64,000 bases of DNA from contig FJOG01000033.1 in NCBI GenBank assembly GCA_900073065.1, positions 40,449 to 104,448 on the forward strand, written 5' to 3'. The DNA is from Phialocephala subalpina. Its lineage: Eukaryota > Ascomycota > Leotiomycetes > Helotiales > Mollisiaceae. Positions within the stretch are counted from its first letter, which is position 1. Each line of letters starts with the position of its first letter. A program made the translations under genes and the position numbers. Below, in pieces: positions 20,438 to 33,094 of this stretch. The notes under the pieces are model-generated. The model was given only the letters and a program-made list of their open reading frames with translations. It ran no database searches and was not told the DNA's origin.

Positions 20438-23324
20438 ATGGATACATATTCGGGGGGTTACAGAGAGCCGCCTCTCGCGAGATCGCCTCAAGAGAGAACA
20501 AGCTGGAGCAGTCGCGACGAGGGATACAGAGGTGGCGATCGTCCAGATAATTCGCGCAATGATACCTTCTACCGTGGCAGATCTCCCGGTATGTTCACTT
20601 TGGAGAACTCAGTCGTCTCACTGCAGCGGCTATTTCCGTTTCATGCGGCTGCAAGGCTGGATGCCGTAGAACAATGCCATAGCCATCACATTTCTGGATG
20701 CGCTTCATATTGTTTCCTTTAGCCCATTGATCATCTAGCTTACATTTATCTTTCAGGTGTTGACCGCAGTCGCCGAGGACGAGACCGAACTAGATCACCA
20801 GTGGCTGTTGACCGTTACGAGCCCTCTGGTCGTTCCCGAGATGACTATGATCGAAGAGATCGTGGACGTGATCGCGACAATCGTCGTTCGCCCGCACCTG
20901 TCAATATCGATCGATATGTTCCAGGAGAGCCTCCAGCACTCACTGTCAATCCTTTAGCAGACCCGGCTTCGCTTGCTTTCCAAGTTGGCTTTTCATACTT
21001 CGGCGAATGGTGGCGCACGAACGAGAAGATTAAGGAGGAAAAGGAGCGCATTAAGACTGGCAGACGCCCGGAGCCAACTCGACGTAATGATACACCAGAG
21101 GAGCGCGAAAAGGAGAAAGCCAAGATTCAAGTTGCATACGATGCTTACAAAGAGGAGTTGCAGGCAAAGATGGCTAGACAATTTGTAGCGGAGCACAAGG
21201 GAGAACAATGGTTCCAGGAGAGATACTTTGCAGAAGTTAGGGATCCATTGCATTTACAGCTCAACGAATTTCGACGAGGCAACTACAGCCAGTGGGAGCA
21301 AGATCTCGAATCTGGTACTTTTGACGAGTATTCTCTCGAAGGTATCCCAAAGTCTGAGAGCAACGGTGCAGGAGGAGTCGTTGAGAAGGAAGAGGGTGAG
21401 ACTACAGCGACCAATGAGGTTCTTGGTGTTGGTGATCTTGTTCCGTCCAGAGGAAGTGATATCAGAGACGAGAATGCTTTTCAGCCAACTCTACTCATCA
21501 AGACGATCGCACCTCATGTCAGCCGCCAAAACCTCGAAGCATTCTGCAAAGAGCATCTGGGTGAAGATGAAGGTGGATTTAAGTGGCTGAGCTTGAGTGA
21601 CCCCAACCCAAGCAAGCGCTATCACCGTATTGGATGGGTTATGCTACATCCTGCTCCGGAAACAATTCCTATTGTCGATCGACCAGAACCCAAGGACGAA
21701 GAGGGCGATGTCAAGCTTTCCCCTCCGCCGATTCCTGAAAGCACAGCAGTGAAGGCACTCGAAGCCATCAATGGTAAGACTGTTAAGGATGAGGTCCGAG
21801 GAGATTTTACCTGCCACGTTGGAGTCCATGCACCACCAACTCAACCCCGAAAGAAGGCTCTATGGGATTTGTTCTCTGCACCCGAGCGGATTGAGAAGGA
21901 CCTTGAGCTCGCCCAGCGATTGGTCACGAAATACGAAGAAGATTTTGGATCAGACTTCAATGCTGTTTTGAAGATTGAGGAGCGTGTCGAGGATCTCAGA
22001 CAACAGGGACGATTACAACCTCCTGTAACTGCACCAGTGGCCAAGAAGCCTAAGAAGGAACGCGACTATCTTGGTCTCGATGAAGCAATGGAGGAAGGAG
22101 AAGAGGGCGAGGAGATGGAAGAAGATGACGAAGACGAGGGTGCTTTGGATGATGAAGTTGACGACGAAGATCTCCTTGTCAAGAAGAAGCAGCTTGATCT
22201 TATGGTCGAGTACCTTCGCAGAGTCTTCAACTTCTGTTTCTTCTGCGTTTTTGAGAGCGACTCTATTCATGAGCTCATCCGAAAGTGCCCTGGAGGGCAT
22301 CTTCGTCGGCCACGCAATACTTTGAGCACGGCTGGAAAGGCTGCAGCTAAGGCTAGTGCATTGGGCGATGTATTCCCGGGAAAGAAGAGAACCGATACTG
22401 GCTTTACTGAGGATTCCGAAAATGGGCCATTGTCTCCAGGAGAAGAACGAAAGTTCAACCGTAACAGTACAGCTTCGAAGGCTGAACAACAGCTTCAGCG
22501 TGCTTTCAACTGGGTCAAGACTTTCGAGGAGAAGCTTATGCAGATTCTTGAGCCCGATGCGGTTGATGTTCGCAAGCTGGGTGGAAAGCCAACTGAGGAG
22601 GCATTGAAGGAGGAGTTGGTCAAGTTTGTGAAGCAGGAGGATGAGCATAAGTTCAGATGTCGAGTTCCAGAATGTACGAAACTCTTCAAGGAGGAGCATT
22701 TCTGGAAAAAGCACGTTGAGAAGCGTCATCCAGAATGGCTTGAAGGCTTGAAGAAAGACGTAAGTGGTCTGATGCCATTATTTGAGCGTCACTAACATGT
22801 TCTAGTTTGATCTTGTCAACACTTACGTTCTTGATCCTGCTCACATTGCTCCGTCAAGATCGGATGCTAATAGCAACGGTCACTTCCCTCCCTCGAATGG
22901 TCATGTCCCAGCTGGCACGCCCCGAGGCTTCAACCTCCAGAACTTTGGCCTGGGTGGCATGGCACCGATGCAAGGCTTCGGCCAACAAGGATTTGCACCA
23001 TTCTTCCCGGGTGCTGTTCCAGGTGCAGCTGGATGGCAAGGAGCTGATCGTGGTGGCGGACCCATCAGACGAGGCGGCAGACAATACCAAAACAACGCCC
23101 GTGCAGGCCCCTACGATCGTCGTCCTCGACAGGAAACTGGTAGACTCAGTCCACCACCTGGCTCACGTCGTGGAGGCATGGCATCAGGGAGTGGTCGATG
23201 GGGCGATGGAGCAGCTGGCGGTGCTGCAGTTGGCCCTCGCGAAGCCGTCCAAGGCAGAAGTCTCAAGTCTTACGAAGACCTTGATGCAGTTGCTGGTGGT
23301 GGCTCTGGTGAGCTGAATTACTAG
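20438..23324 (+). CDS. ARS2/SERRATE (Pir2) family RNA-processing factor
   Basis: Exons 20438-20588, 20757-22759 and 22806-23324 give about 890 aa. Introns are GTATGT..TTTCAG (168 bp) and GTAAGT..TTCTAG (46 bp). The first part is Arg/Asp/Ser-rich (RSRRGRDRTRSPVAVDRYEP). About residue 124 begins the conserved SERRATE/ARS2 N-terminal block (FQVGFSYFGEWWRTNEKIKE). An RRM-like region lies near 290-390. An acidic linker follows, then YLRRVFNFCFFC...KCPGGHLRRP near 540-560. The C2H2 zinc finger of ARS2 (CRVPECTKLFKEEHFWKKHV) sits near 684-705. The tail is Gly/Arg-rich. ARS2 links the nuclear cap-binding complex to RNA processing and decay; S. pombe Pir2 is the yeast counterpart. The start codon is uncertain because the frame stays open upstream. 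Confidence 0.9.
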
Positions 23325-24003
23325 GAAATTTGGAGATTGACTGGTGGTGGACAAAACTTTGCGCATAAAATCATACATGGCGTTTACGAGATATATTTGT
23401 AGCAAGGAGGTAGCTTTGTTTTCATAGCTGCGCTTTAGCTACCTCATGATGCTTTTCATGACTGTCTGTAACATAGCGAGATAGGGAATGAAAATTGCTG
23501 ATTCCTGATTTGGTTGTATGGGTTGAATTGTGATTGGTATGATGACTTGATGTTGTGCATCAATTACCGATGTTTCGCAGGAGGTGACTCCGGGACGCGT
23601 TCAAGTCGTGTTGATGTTACAAATGTTGCTGCCACAACAACAGCGCGTACGATACTGTACTCCATCAACACCAACTTCCTCTTCAATAACCTCTCGACCA
23701 AACTTCACTTCCGCTTCAATTATCGTGGACTCACCTCTCCACACGTGAGACTAAGCACCAACCTGGAAAGCACATACTCAGGGGCTTTTCACACCGCCTC
23801 GGCCACTAAACCTCTTCGATCACTTGATTGGTCCCGACCCCTCGTACGCGCATAATCCGCGACCCCACCATCAACGAACAACCACAATCCAAAACCTCTT
23901 TCCGACGAACTGCCCTTTCACCTCTTCTTTTGCTGAAGCACAGAGTTCATCCCATCTTACATACACACAGGACCGCGAGAGGAAAATCTGAAAGACAGGC
24001 AAG
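23325..24003. other. No gene recognised
   Basis: Intergenic sequence between ARS2 and alpha-tubulin, C-rich near the tubulin start. Nothing recognisable. Confidence 0.5.
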
Positions 24004-25782
24004 ATGACGAGAGGCGAGGTGAGTTGTTTACTTCATGAATGCGGGGAAAACGGGGGAGAGAAGAGGGATTCAGGGGTGGCAGACCGCGATTGTGGGAGCT
24101 GCGCAGTGCTGGCTGTACAGCAGATGGGGGCAAAAGAAGCAGAAGGAGAGGGAGTGGGATATGGGATTGAATTTAGAGGGAATGAAGGCTGACAAGACGA
24201 ACAATAGATTCTTCATCTTCACATTGGCCAGGCGGGCACACAGTTGGGGAATAGTGCTTGGGAACTGTACGTCCCTCCTTCCTTTAGTGGGCCTCACTTG
24301 AAGGCAACCACAACTTCCCTACCGTTCATTGCTAACATGCAAATGCAGCTATCTTCTAGAACACGGTCTCCTCCCCAACGGGCGCCCCGACCCCGACGCA
24401 AAAGCCCTCCACGACTCCGGCGAGCTCGACACCGTCTTCACCGAAACTGGCTCAGGCAAATACGTCCCTCGCTCCATCTTCGTCGATCTGGATCCTAGTC
24501 CTATCGATGAGATTAGAACCGGGGATTATAGACAGCTTTTTCATCCTGAGTTGTTGATTAGTGGGAAGGAGGATGCGGCGAACAATTATGCGAGGGGGCA
24601 TTATACGATTGGGAAGGAGATTTTGGATGGGACGTTGGATAAGATCCGACGTGTGCTTGACAACTGCTCCTCTCTCCAAGGATTCTTGATCTTCCATTCT
24701 TTTGGTGGTGGAACTGGGTCGGGGTTTGGGAGCTTGTTGCTTGAGAGGTTGAGTACCGATTATGGCAAGAAGAGCAAGTTGGAGTTTGCGGTTTATCCTG
24801 CTCCCCGAGTGAGCACGGCGGTTGTGGAACCCTACAACGCCGTCCTCTCCACGCACTCCACCATCGAAAACTCCGACTGCACATTCCTAGTCGACAACGA
24901 AGCCGTCTACGATATCTGTCGTCGAAACCTAGACATTCCTCGTCCTTCTTTCGAACATTTGAATCGATTGATTGCTCAGGTTGTGAGTTCGATTACGAGT
25001 TCGCTGAGGTTTGATGGAGCGTTGAATGTCGATTTGAATGAGTTTCAGACGAATTTGGTGCCGTATCCTAGGATTCATTATCCGTTGATTAGTTATGCGC
25101 CGGTTATTAGTGCGGCGAAGAGTAGTCATGAGAGTTTCAAGACGCAGGATTTGACTTTGCAGTAAGTCCCTCTTGTTCTCGAGGTTGATATAGAGATTTT
25201 GGGATGGTTCTAACGAGAGTAGGTGCTTCGAGCCAAACAACCAAATGGTGGTTTGTGATCCTCGCAACGGAAAGTACATGGCTGTTGCTCTCTTGTACCG
25301 TGGTGATGTCGTTCCTCGAGTATGTCCCAATTTTTCACTCAACCCACATCAAAATCTTTCCCTCGCCCAAAACACTAACATCCCGTGTTCAGGACTGCAA
25401 CGCGGCCGTCGCCTCTCTAAAAGCCAAAACATCATTCAACCTCGTCGAATGGTGTCCTACCGGTTTCAAACTCGGCATCAACTACCAAAAACCAATGTCC
25501 GTCCCATCTACCTCTCCAGGCGATGGTGCACTGGCGTCAGTGGATAGGTCAGTCAGTATGTTGAGTAATACGACGGCGATTTCGGAGGCGTGGTCAAGGT
25601 TAGATCATAAGTTCGATTTGATGTATTCCAAGAGGGCATTTGTGCATTGGTATGTTGGGGAGGGGATGGAGGAGGGAGAGTTTAGTGAGGCGAGGGAGGA
25701 TTTGGCGGCTTTGGAGAAGGATTATGAGGAGGTTGCTGCGGATAGTTTTGAGCCGGGGGGAGAGGGGGATGAGGAATATTGA
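24004..25782 (+). CDS. Alpha-tubulin, second (TubB-like) isotype
   Basis: Five exons: 24004-24018, 24208-24266, 24349-25161, 25223-25319 and 25393-25782, total 457 aa. The first exon encodes only MTRGE and is followed by a 189-bp intron. The protein begins [20 protein letters not shown], and the rest is clearly alpha-tubulin: the GTP-binding [11 protein letters not shown] loop, [16 protein letters not shown], the acidic tail and the terminal Tyr (GEGDEEY). The N-terminal [29 protein letters not shown] is closer to my recollection of Aspergillus TubB than TubA types. Fungi often carry one major and one minor alpha-tubulin; the isotype assignment is inference. It forms microtubules with beta-tubulin. 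Confidence 0.93.
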
Positions 25783-26704
25783 GTGACGAGCGCAGCGAGG
25801 AACTTGGGCGTGGAATGAGAGGACCGTGGGCAGAGACTTGAGTGGTGAGTGATGAGTAGAGGGTGGTTGAAGATGTGGTGTGGTGCTATATGTGGATGTT
25901 CAGCGTTGTGCGGATACCTTTCCTTTCTCATGAAGTAGGTGTTGGTGGTGGATATCAAAAGGGGTTTTGATGCGGGTGGTGATCTTTTCAAGCGATGATT
26001 GATGTTGGAGTCAAACGAGAAAACAAGAAATGGGGTAGAATAGCACGAGCTAGGAATGAAATGCAATGAGATTTTCCGAATGCTCATAGCTTCTGCAGCG
26101 AAGTGTGAAGTTCGTTCGGATGAAGATTGAGCCAAAACTAGAAAATATAACTTTTCACCTGACGACTTGAGATGAGCGTGAATAAAGAATCCAGGAGAGA
26201 TCGGTTGATATTTTAGAATTGGATACCAAATTCAGATGAAAGTTTCCGGTATTGCCTATCTCGTTTTCGTAAACTTTAATTGGGTGAAATGACGGTGCCT
26301 TGCATCGAAAGTCTATTCTTGATGCAAACCGGGACCAGGGCTCCTGTATTCCATCTCTATTGTTCGTTTCGATGACATGCAGATGCAGATTTGGCAGGTG
26401 GATTTGGGATCCTAGGTGCATGTGAATGCTACCAGATGCCGGGTATTCGGAAGATCCAAAATAGGAACAAGGGCTGGATCGTGTCTTTCGTGTCCTTCGT
26501 CTCTAGGCTATTGCTCGAGTAAACACCGGGAAGCTGTAATTTGAGCATCGAGAAACATAACAAGGGGCTTGAGAGGGAAGTTGGTTATTGGCAAGGTATC
26601 ATGACTTTTGATATTGCTACATGACCTGGTCTATTCTACAATCATCAATCAAAGCCACGCCACGCCACGCCATCCATGTATCCTTGCTTTCCCATAGCCA
26701 TTAT
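25783..26704. other. No gene recognised
   Basis: Convergent intergenic region between alpha-tubulin and CCT4. Short frames only. Confidence 0.5.
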
Positions 26705-28563
26705 CTACCTCGACAAAGCAATATCATCAATTCTTAGAATCACTGTATGAAGTTAGTATGTTTTCCCTGAATAGTATCAGAAGCAGAATGTCAAACTTAC
26801 TCTTGACCGTCTCAGCCGCCAACTCTACCGCGCTCGTGCTCACTAACAATGGTTGCAATACATTCTCATCCGCAATATCAATCTTCACACCACCACTCTT
26901 GATACTAACACCAGCATTCTTCTCTCCGTACTCATGCTTGTGTCTTAGCTCGGTAACGACCTTGATGCTATTCAAACCAGCGTTTTCGGCTAATGTGGTT
27001 GGGATGACCTCCATGGCGTCCGCGAATGCCTTCCAGCAGATAGCTTCGGTCCCCTTCAGTGCTCTCGATTGCTTCGACAGTTGAGAAGCGATCTCGATTT
27101 CTGGAGCTCCTCCACCGGCAATCAAAGCCTTCTTCTTGACCAGACATCTGATGACGCAAAGAGCATCGTGGAGAGATCTCTCAGCTTCATCGAGGATCAA
27201 AGAGTTGGCACCTCTGCAGACAATAGAGACTGTCTTGCCTGCGCTCTTCGTTCCAGTAACCTTCACAATCCGACTTCCACTACTCTGCACCTCCTCAATC
27301 AGATCCGCACTACCAAGCTTATCCTCAGTAAACGAATCAATATCAGCAATAGGTTTGCATCCAGTGGATTTGCAGATGAATTCAACCTCGTCACGCTCGA
27401 TGTCTTTGATGCAGAGGATGTTGAGTTTGGCGAGGAAGTGGAGGGAGAGGTCGTTGACTGCGTCGCGGAGGATGGATTTTTGGATGAAGAGGACGTTGCA
27501 TTTTGCTTTCTTGATCTTCTTGACCATGTTGAGTAGGTAGGTTCGTTCTTCTTTGAGGATTTTGTCCATTTGGCGGTAGTCGTTTACTACGATTTGATTT
27601 TCCATCTGGAAGCGTCAGTAGGTATGAATGATTTGGAGGTGCAAAACGTACATCTGGCTTGGGAGGCGAAAGCTGGAATTGAATCAAGCCGATTCTAGCC
27701 TTCTCCATTCGTACTGGTCCACCACCGCTCTTGACAACTGCTTGCTCTAGAACAAGTCCGTCTACCATCTCGCTGTCCTCAATCGTGCCTCCAACTTTCT
27801 TCAGTATTCTAATGTTCTTCAAGTCCACGTTGTCTGCGGTCTTGATATCGATCGTCTTAGTGACAGCTGTGACAGCCATAGGAGCGAGGATATTCGAATG
27901 CTGTGAAACAATCTTCGAGGACAGAGATGTGGTAGCGGCTTGGAGGAGAGCTGAAGTATCGTTGAGGGAGATAGGATGTGACATGTCGTGGAGAACTCGA
28001 ACAGCTGCGGCTGCTGCTCTCTGGAAGGCCTCTGCAATGACTGAGGGATGTATGCCCTTTTGTAATAATCTGTCTGCGGCTCCAAGCAGACTTCCTGCAA
28101 TAACAACAACTGATGTGGTTCCATCTCCCGCCTCAACGTCTTGTGCTGCTGATAGGTCGACCAGCATCTTTGCTGAGGGGTGCATGACAGACATGCTCTT
28201 CAACATCGTATTTCCATCGTTGGTGATTATAGTCTCTCCTTTGCCCGACTGGATCATCTTGTCCATACCTCGGGGTCCAAGAGAGGTTCTGACGGCATCG
28301 GCGACGGCTGGAGAGGTCAGTATGTTCTGTTGCCAGGCTGGTGGTGTTGCATACCTCTTGCAGCAAGAATCTAGACAGCCAACAGTCAGTATTTGCATCA
28401 TATAAGCCCAGAAATCAACTTACATTCGCTGCGCGCACCGCCATAGGCTTCTCTTTATCCTATACATCCCGCATTAGCTGTTGCCAAAATATTTCGAAGC
28501 TTCGAGACCTCGTACCTTGAAGGACGCATTTGTAGAATTCGCTGAAGCTTGGGAGAGCGCCAT
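26705..28563 (-). CDS. CCT4: T-complex protein 1 subunit delta (CCT4)
   Basis: Six exons: 28563-28516, 28459-28424, 28370-28355, 28307-27652, 27605-26801 and 26742-26705, total 532 aa. The third exon is only 16 nt and encodes ILAAR plus one base. All phases agree. Diagnostic blocks include [20 protein letters not shown], the ATP-site GDGTTSVVV motif, [40 protein letters not shown] and the C-terminus [15 protein letters not shown]4 is one of eight subunits of the cytosolic CCT/TRiC chaperonin that folds actin and tubulin. It is divergently transcribed from RPT1 with 295 bp between start codons. Confidence 0.96.
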
Positions 28564-28858
28564 CTTGAGAATGTGTGAACTATTACAAGACAACGAAACA
28601 GAATATTCTTCGTGAAGTCGTGGAATATAGCTGTTCGTCGCGTCTTTGCCTGATCAACCGCGTACATTTGATTTTTGAAGCTCCCGCGCTAACACCACTT
28701 TGAGACTAGCGTACCGAAGGCCATCGCGATTCATGGGACATTCGTAAGAGCTTCCGCCTTGCCATCAACACAACATCTACTAACTTCACCACCATCTCCT
28801 CGACCTGCCCGTCTCCCAAAACCCTCATTAATCCACCGAACCTCTACAATCTCCCAAG
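28564..28858. promoter_or_regulatory. Shared divergent promoter of CCT4 and RPT1
   Basis: Only 295 bp separate the two ATGs. GAATATTC at 28601-28608 fits two inverted units of a heat-shock element (nGAAnnTTCn), 38 bp upstream of CCT4. TTTGCCTGA near 28655 partly resembles the proteasome-associated PACE element (TTTGCCACC) but is not a match. C-rich and CA-rich stretches precede RPT1. Coregulation is inference. Confidence 0.5.
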
Positions 28859-30354
28859 ATGCCTAGGTAAGTACTTTCGCGCAGATCTGCTGCTTTCTTT
28901 GGTTGTTTGATGCGTCTGGCCTCCCAAGGAGCTGTCCCTGCCTCGACTTCGTCCTCCTCACTTGTGTCCCAATGCTCACAACATGAAAACAGCGCCACGG
29001 GGCAAAATTGGGAGAAGCACACGAAGAATTTCGCGGATGATGAGATAGAAGAGAAGAAGATCACACCTCTCACCGATGAGGATATCCAAGTCTTGAAGAC
29101 GTACGGCGCGGCGCCATATGCAGCAGCCCTCAAGAAACTTGAGCAACAGATCAAGGAGAAGCAGAACAGCGTGAACGAGAAGATTGGCGTCAAGGAATCA
29201 GATACTGGATTAGCACCACCTCATCTCTGGGATGTAGCTGCCGACAGACAACGAATGTCCGAAGAGCAACCTCTCCAAGTCGCAAGATGTACAAAGATCA
29301 TCGCAGATGACAAGGACGCCGAGAAGAGCAAATATGTCATCAACGTTAAGCAAATAGCCAAGTTTGTGGTCAACCTCGGAGAGCGTGTCAGTCCTACGGA
29401 TATTGAGGAGGGCATGAGAGTTGGGTAAGCAAATATGTCGCTGGGGAGGAAATCTAGTGCTAAGTCTACAACAGTGTCGACCGAAACAAGTACCAAATCC
29501 TCCTCCCATTACCTCCCAAGATCGATGCTAGTGTTACGATGATGACAGTCGAGGAGAAGCCTGATGTTACATATGGCGATGTTGGAGGATGCAAGGAACA
29601 AGTTGAGAAGCTACGAGAGGTCGTCGAGATGCCTCTGTTATCGCCAGAACGATTCGTCAACCTTGGTATCGATCCACCAAAGGGTGCTCTGCTGTACGGA
29701 CCTCCAGGAACTGGTAAGACTCTTTGCGCCAGAGCCGTTGCAAACAGAACAGATGCGACCTTCATCCGAGTCATTGGTAGTGAGTTGGTCCAGAAGTACG
29801 TTGGAGAGGGTGCGAGAATGGTACGAGAGCTTTTCGAGATGGCACGGACGAAGAAGGCTTGCATCATTTTCTTCGATGAAATTGATGCCATTGGAGGTGC
29901 TCGTTTCGATGATGGTGCTGGTGGAGACAACGAAGTGCAGAGAACTATGTTGGAGCTGATTACTCAGCTAGACGGTTTCGATGCTCGAGGAAACATCAAG
30001 GTCATGTTCGCCACCAACAGACCTTCGACTTTGGATCCTGCCTTGATGAGACCTGGACGTATCGACCGAAAGATCGAATTCTCCCTTCCAGATCTTGAGG
30101 GCCGTGCGAACATTCTCCGAATCCACGCCAAGAGCATGTCCGTTGAGCGCGATATCCGATGGGAGCTGATTTCTCGTCTTTGCCCCAACTCAACCGGTGC
30201 CGAATTGAGGAGTGTATGCACAGAAGCCGGGATGTTCGCTATCCGTGCTCGAAGAAAGGTCGCTACTGAGAAGGACTTCCTGAGTGCTGTGGACAAGGTC
30301 ATTAAGGGGAACTTGAAGTTCAACTCTACTGCTACTTATATGCAATACAACTAG
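28859..30354 (+). CDS. RPT1: 26S proteasome regulatory ATPase Rpt1
   Basis: Exons 28859-28866, 28993-29424 and 29475-30354 give 439 aa. The first exon is only 8 nt (M-P plus two bases), spliced at GTAAGT to ACAG. The sequence matches Rpt1: [70 protein letters not shown]. The AAA domain has Walker A GPPGTGKT and Walker [10 protein letters not shown]. The C-terminus ends in [12 protein letters not shown]. Rpt1 is one of six ATPases in the base ring of the 19S particle, unfolding substrates for the 20S core. Confidence 0.96.
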
Positions 30355-30976
30355 ATGGCTGGGAAGAATTGGCAGGCTGTACACTAGCGGCGCAGGTGTT
30401 TCTGGTAGCATAATGAACTCAAGGCGACGTTTTCCCGCCTTCACTTAAGTTTAAGTACAGCACCGAGCCCGGACTCCGTTTATAATCAGAATCTACAGAT
30501 CATACTTACCTCTCCTGTCTCCAGACCCAGTGGTCAAATAACCGAATTATTCTGTTGAGTTCAAATTTGTTCCGATTCTCAAAGATGTTTTTGCCATACA
30601 AGTCCAAATCATGCACGCCATAAATTCCAACCTTTTTGCAACCGACCTGCGATACCAAGAAGTCATGAACACCATTCAAATTTAATTACCAATTTGGCGC
30701 TTTTTTCATCGTTGGGTGCCTCCTCCATGTTGATCGTCCGAGTTCCACACGTATTGTGTCTCCTTTTGAGCCGTTTGAGCACTTGCTGCTTCCCTCTTCT
30801 GAGCGACAAGTGCTTATATTGTTGCTTGCTCACCTATAACGGTTAAGCAGTATTCTGAAATACCCGCAGATGACTCTCACGCGGTGGATGATTGAGGTTG
30901 TATTCATTGAGAGTTCGTTGAAGGATTGATTGTTCTCGTAATTTGGAACTTCAGGCGGAGTATTGTCGTCCAAAAC
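30355..30976. other. No gene recognised
   Basis: Downstream of RPT1; marks the switch from conserved to accessory content. Nothing recognisable. Confidence 0.5.
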
Positions 30977-32940
30977 TCAGATTATTGCAAGTTCTTGCAA
31001 TTCGCAATGACCAGCGTCCAACTTCTCCATAACCTCTCCATCCATCAAACCATGCACGTATGCTTCTCCAGCCAAATGGTACTCTCCAGGACTGGTCTTC
31101 GAAAGTCTCAGGATCACGGGGATAGAGCAGCCCAACAAGGTGCAAACGATGCCGCCTTCCTTCGTCGCTTCCGGTCCTAGACCCATCGAGTTCTTCATAA
31201 TGATATAGCGCTTGCTTCTGACGTACGCGCCCAATCCTTTCAAGAAATCTGCTGTGGTAGCGTCCGGCCCTGTCAAGTCTCCTTTAAGCCATTCTTCGCA
31301 GTCCTTCCCCCACTCCTCGGGTGCCGGTTCACGATATAGCGTAAAGAGGCTTTCCGAATGGTCAAAGATGTCATCGAAGTCACTTAAGTCATCAGGGTCG
31401 ATGTTAAGTTCGTCCAGCTCAAGTTCAACCTGGTTTTTATTGGCGACGGTCACTCGCCAGAAGGTCTCAAAGTTTATCACTCTCTGAGATTCGGCTGATG
31501 ATACTGCTTCATTTGAGGATTTAAACGCTAGTGCTTCCTCTTCCTATTGTCTTGGTATTGTTAATCCTCCTCAGTACAGTTGAGGCAGGTCGAGTACCTT
31601 AGTGACTTTGTCGATGATGACGCCCTTCGCGATCAGTTTTCTTGCTTGCCTATCAAAGAGAACATCCGCTTTCGTGGATCCAGAGGCGCTGTACGGTGAG
31701 ATATCTGTAATTATCTCGCTCATTGTTCCTTCGTTTTGCAAAAGTATTTCCGAGATTGTCAAGCTGTTGGTCAGGAAAACCTCACGACCACACTCTCCAA
31801 AGCCACCTGCAAACCCTAGTACCCATGAACAACCATGTTCATGTTCATCCGACCAATTGCTATGACATATGATATCTAGTCTCCCAGTCGCGCGGATAAT
31901 GTTCTCTGTTGTGTCCAGGAACACATTGATTGCTTCTTTGTCATAATCGACACCCCAGTGCGCAGGGTCAATGTCCTTCGCCATGCCCAAGATCGAATAA
32001 ACTCCATCTCGCGCGTCGGTGACAGCTCTGCCTTCCATTATTGCTAAAAAAAAGTCTTCAAAGACACTTTGCCCCAACTGTATCTCGCCGTCTGCAGAAT
32101 CATAATGTTTCTCGTTCCATGAAACCACCCGAAGAAGTGCTCATTCGGGACCTCCCAACCTTCAACGCATTCCCTGTCCAGCCGCTGTTTGATTCATGTG
32201 GATGCTCCTTGTTTACCGAGTAAACGTATGTTTCTCTGATCAGAGTCCGAGTGATGAGTATGAAGGGCAGCCAATTGACCATGAGTGTCCCGCATACGAT
32301 TATGATGTCCTGAGCCAGCGCAACCTCTTGCACAGTCCAATACAGAGAGAAATATGGTCGTTGCACAAACACTGTCAGTGCTCTCCAAGCTAACACTAAT
32401 TGATCATCTGCGAGTAACTTGAATGCATCTCCAAGGTCTCGGGGATAATGAGCTATCAAATTCATCACGTCGTTGCTGTGGTTCTCCTCTTCGCCGACGT
32501 AGACAATGACCCGCACTGCTTGGTTGAAGATCATCCTTTCTCGACGTTATCTGTTTAATTGATGCAGATTGCATCTACCCAAAGAATTCGAGCAGCCGTA
32601 GGAGAACGCAGAGCGTTTAAAGCTGAGACCAGATTATGGGTTGCATTGAAAGTGAACGAGATTGAGGAGTCGGTAGGAGAGAGTATCTCGATTGGTGTGA
32701 TGAAGTGGGGGTCTCCCCACGTGTATGAAAGAGCCTTATAATCAGGGTTGGAATCGAGTGAGGCGTGCACAAGCTTTACTTTGAGATCGGAGTCGTTGGG
32801 TCCAGGCTGCAGTTTCAGGAGACGGATCTCAGCCTTTGCGAGTTCAAGAGGTTCGTGGGAGATGCCATACTCAAGGAGCCCAAGAGGAAAGTATCGAAAG
32901 ATCTGCAGGCATTCGATCTCAGTCGAGAACTTGCAGTGTT
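30977..32940 (-). pseudogene. HET-domain protein, inactivated
   Basis: Pieces of one HET (heterokaryon incompatibility, PF06985-type) gene lie in order on the minus strand in several frames. The first (down to 32555) has the HET motifs DYKALSYTWGDP and ARILWVDAICIN, then TAA exactly where the family has the invariant Gln of ICINQ. The next (32534-32100) restarts in another frame with MIFNQAVRVIVYVG, RPYFSLYWTVQEVALA and CGTL; the residues between are missing. A third (to 31571) has DARDGVYSILGMA. A 3' exon after a plausible GTACTC..CAATAG intron ends EAYVHGLMDGEVMEKL at 30977. No ATG precedes the first segment. CAA to TAA is the CpA to TpA change expected of RIP. Confidence 0.8.
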
Positions 32941-33094
32941 TAAGTAGAAGAAGTATACTTCGAAAATGGGAAGGTTGGTTTGGGCTGAGGGGGTCATGAA
33001 ATAAGCGAGCGCCACGCGGAGAACTCACATTCGCTAACGCCAGATCTAATGATATTAATCTTTTTTGACTTTTTATTGACTTGAGGTCCCCCAA

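Noticed and set aside
22013..22729. 238-codon minus-strand frame
   Set aside because: A shadow of the ARS2 coding exon; hydrophobic Leu runs come from reverse-complemented Lys/Glu codons.
27731..28405. 224-codon plus-strand frame
   Set aside because: Antisense shadow of CCT4.
28645..28660. Possible PACE (Rpn4-type) element in the RPT1 promoter
   Set aside because: TTTGCCTGA matches only six of nine bases of TTTGCCACC.
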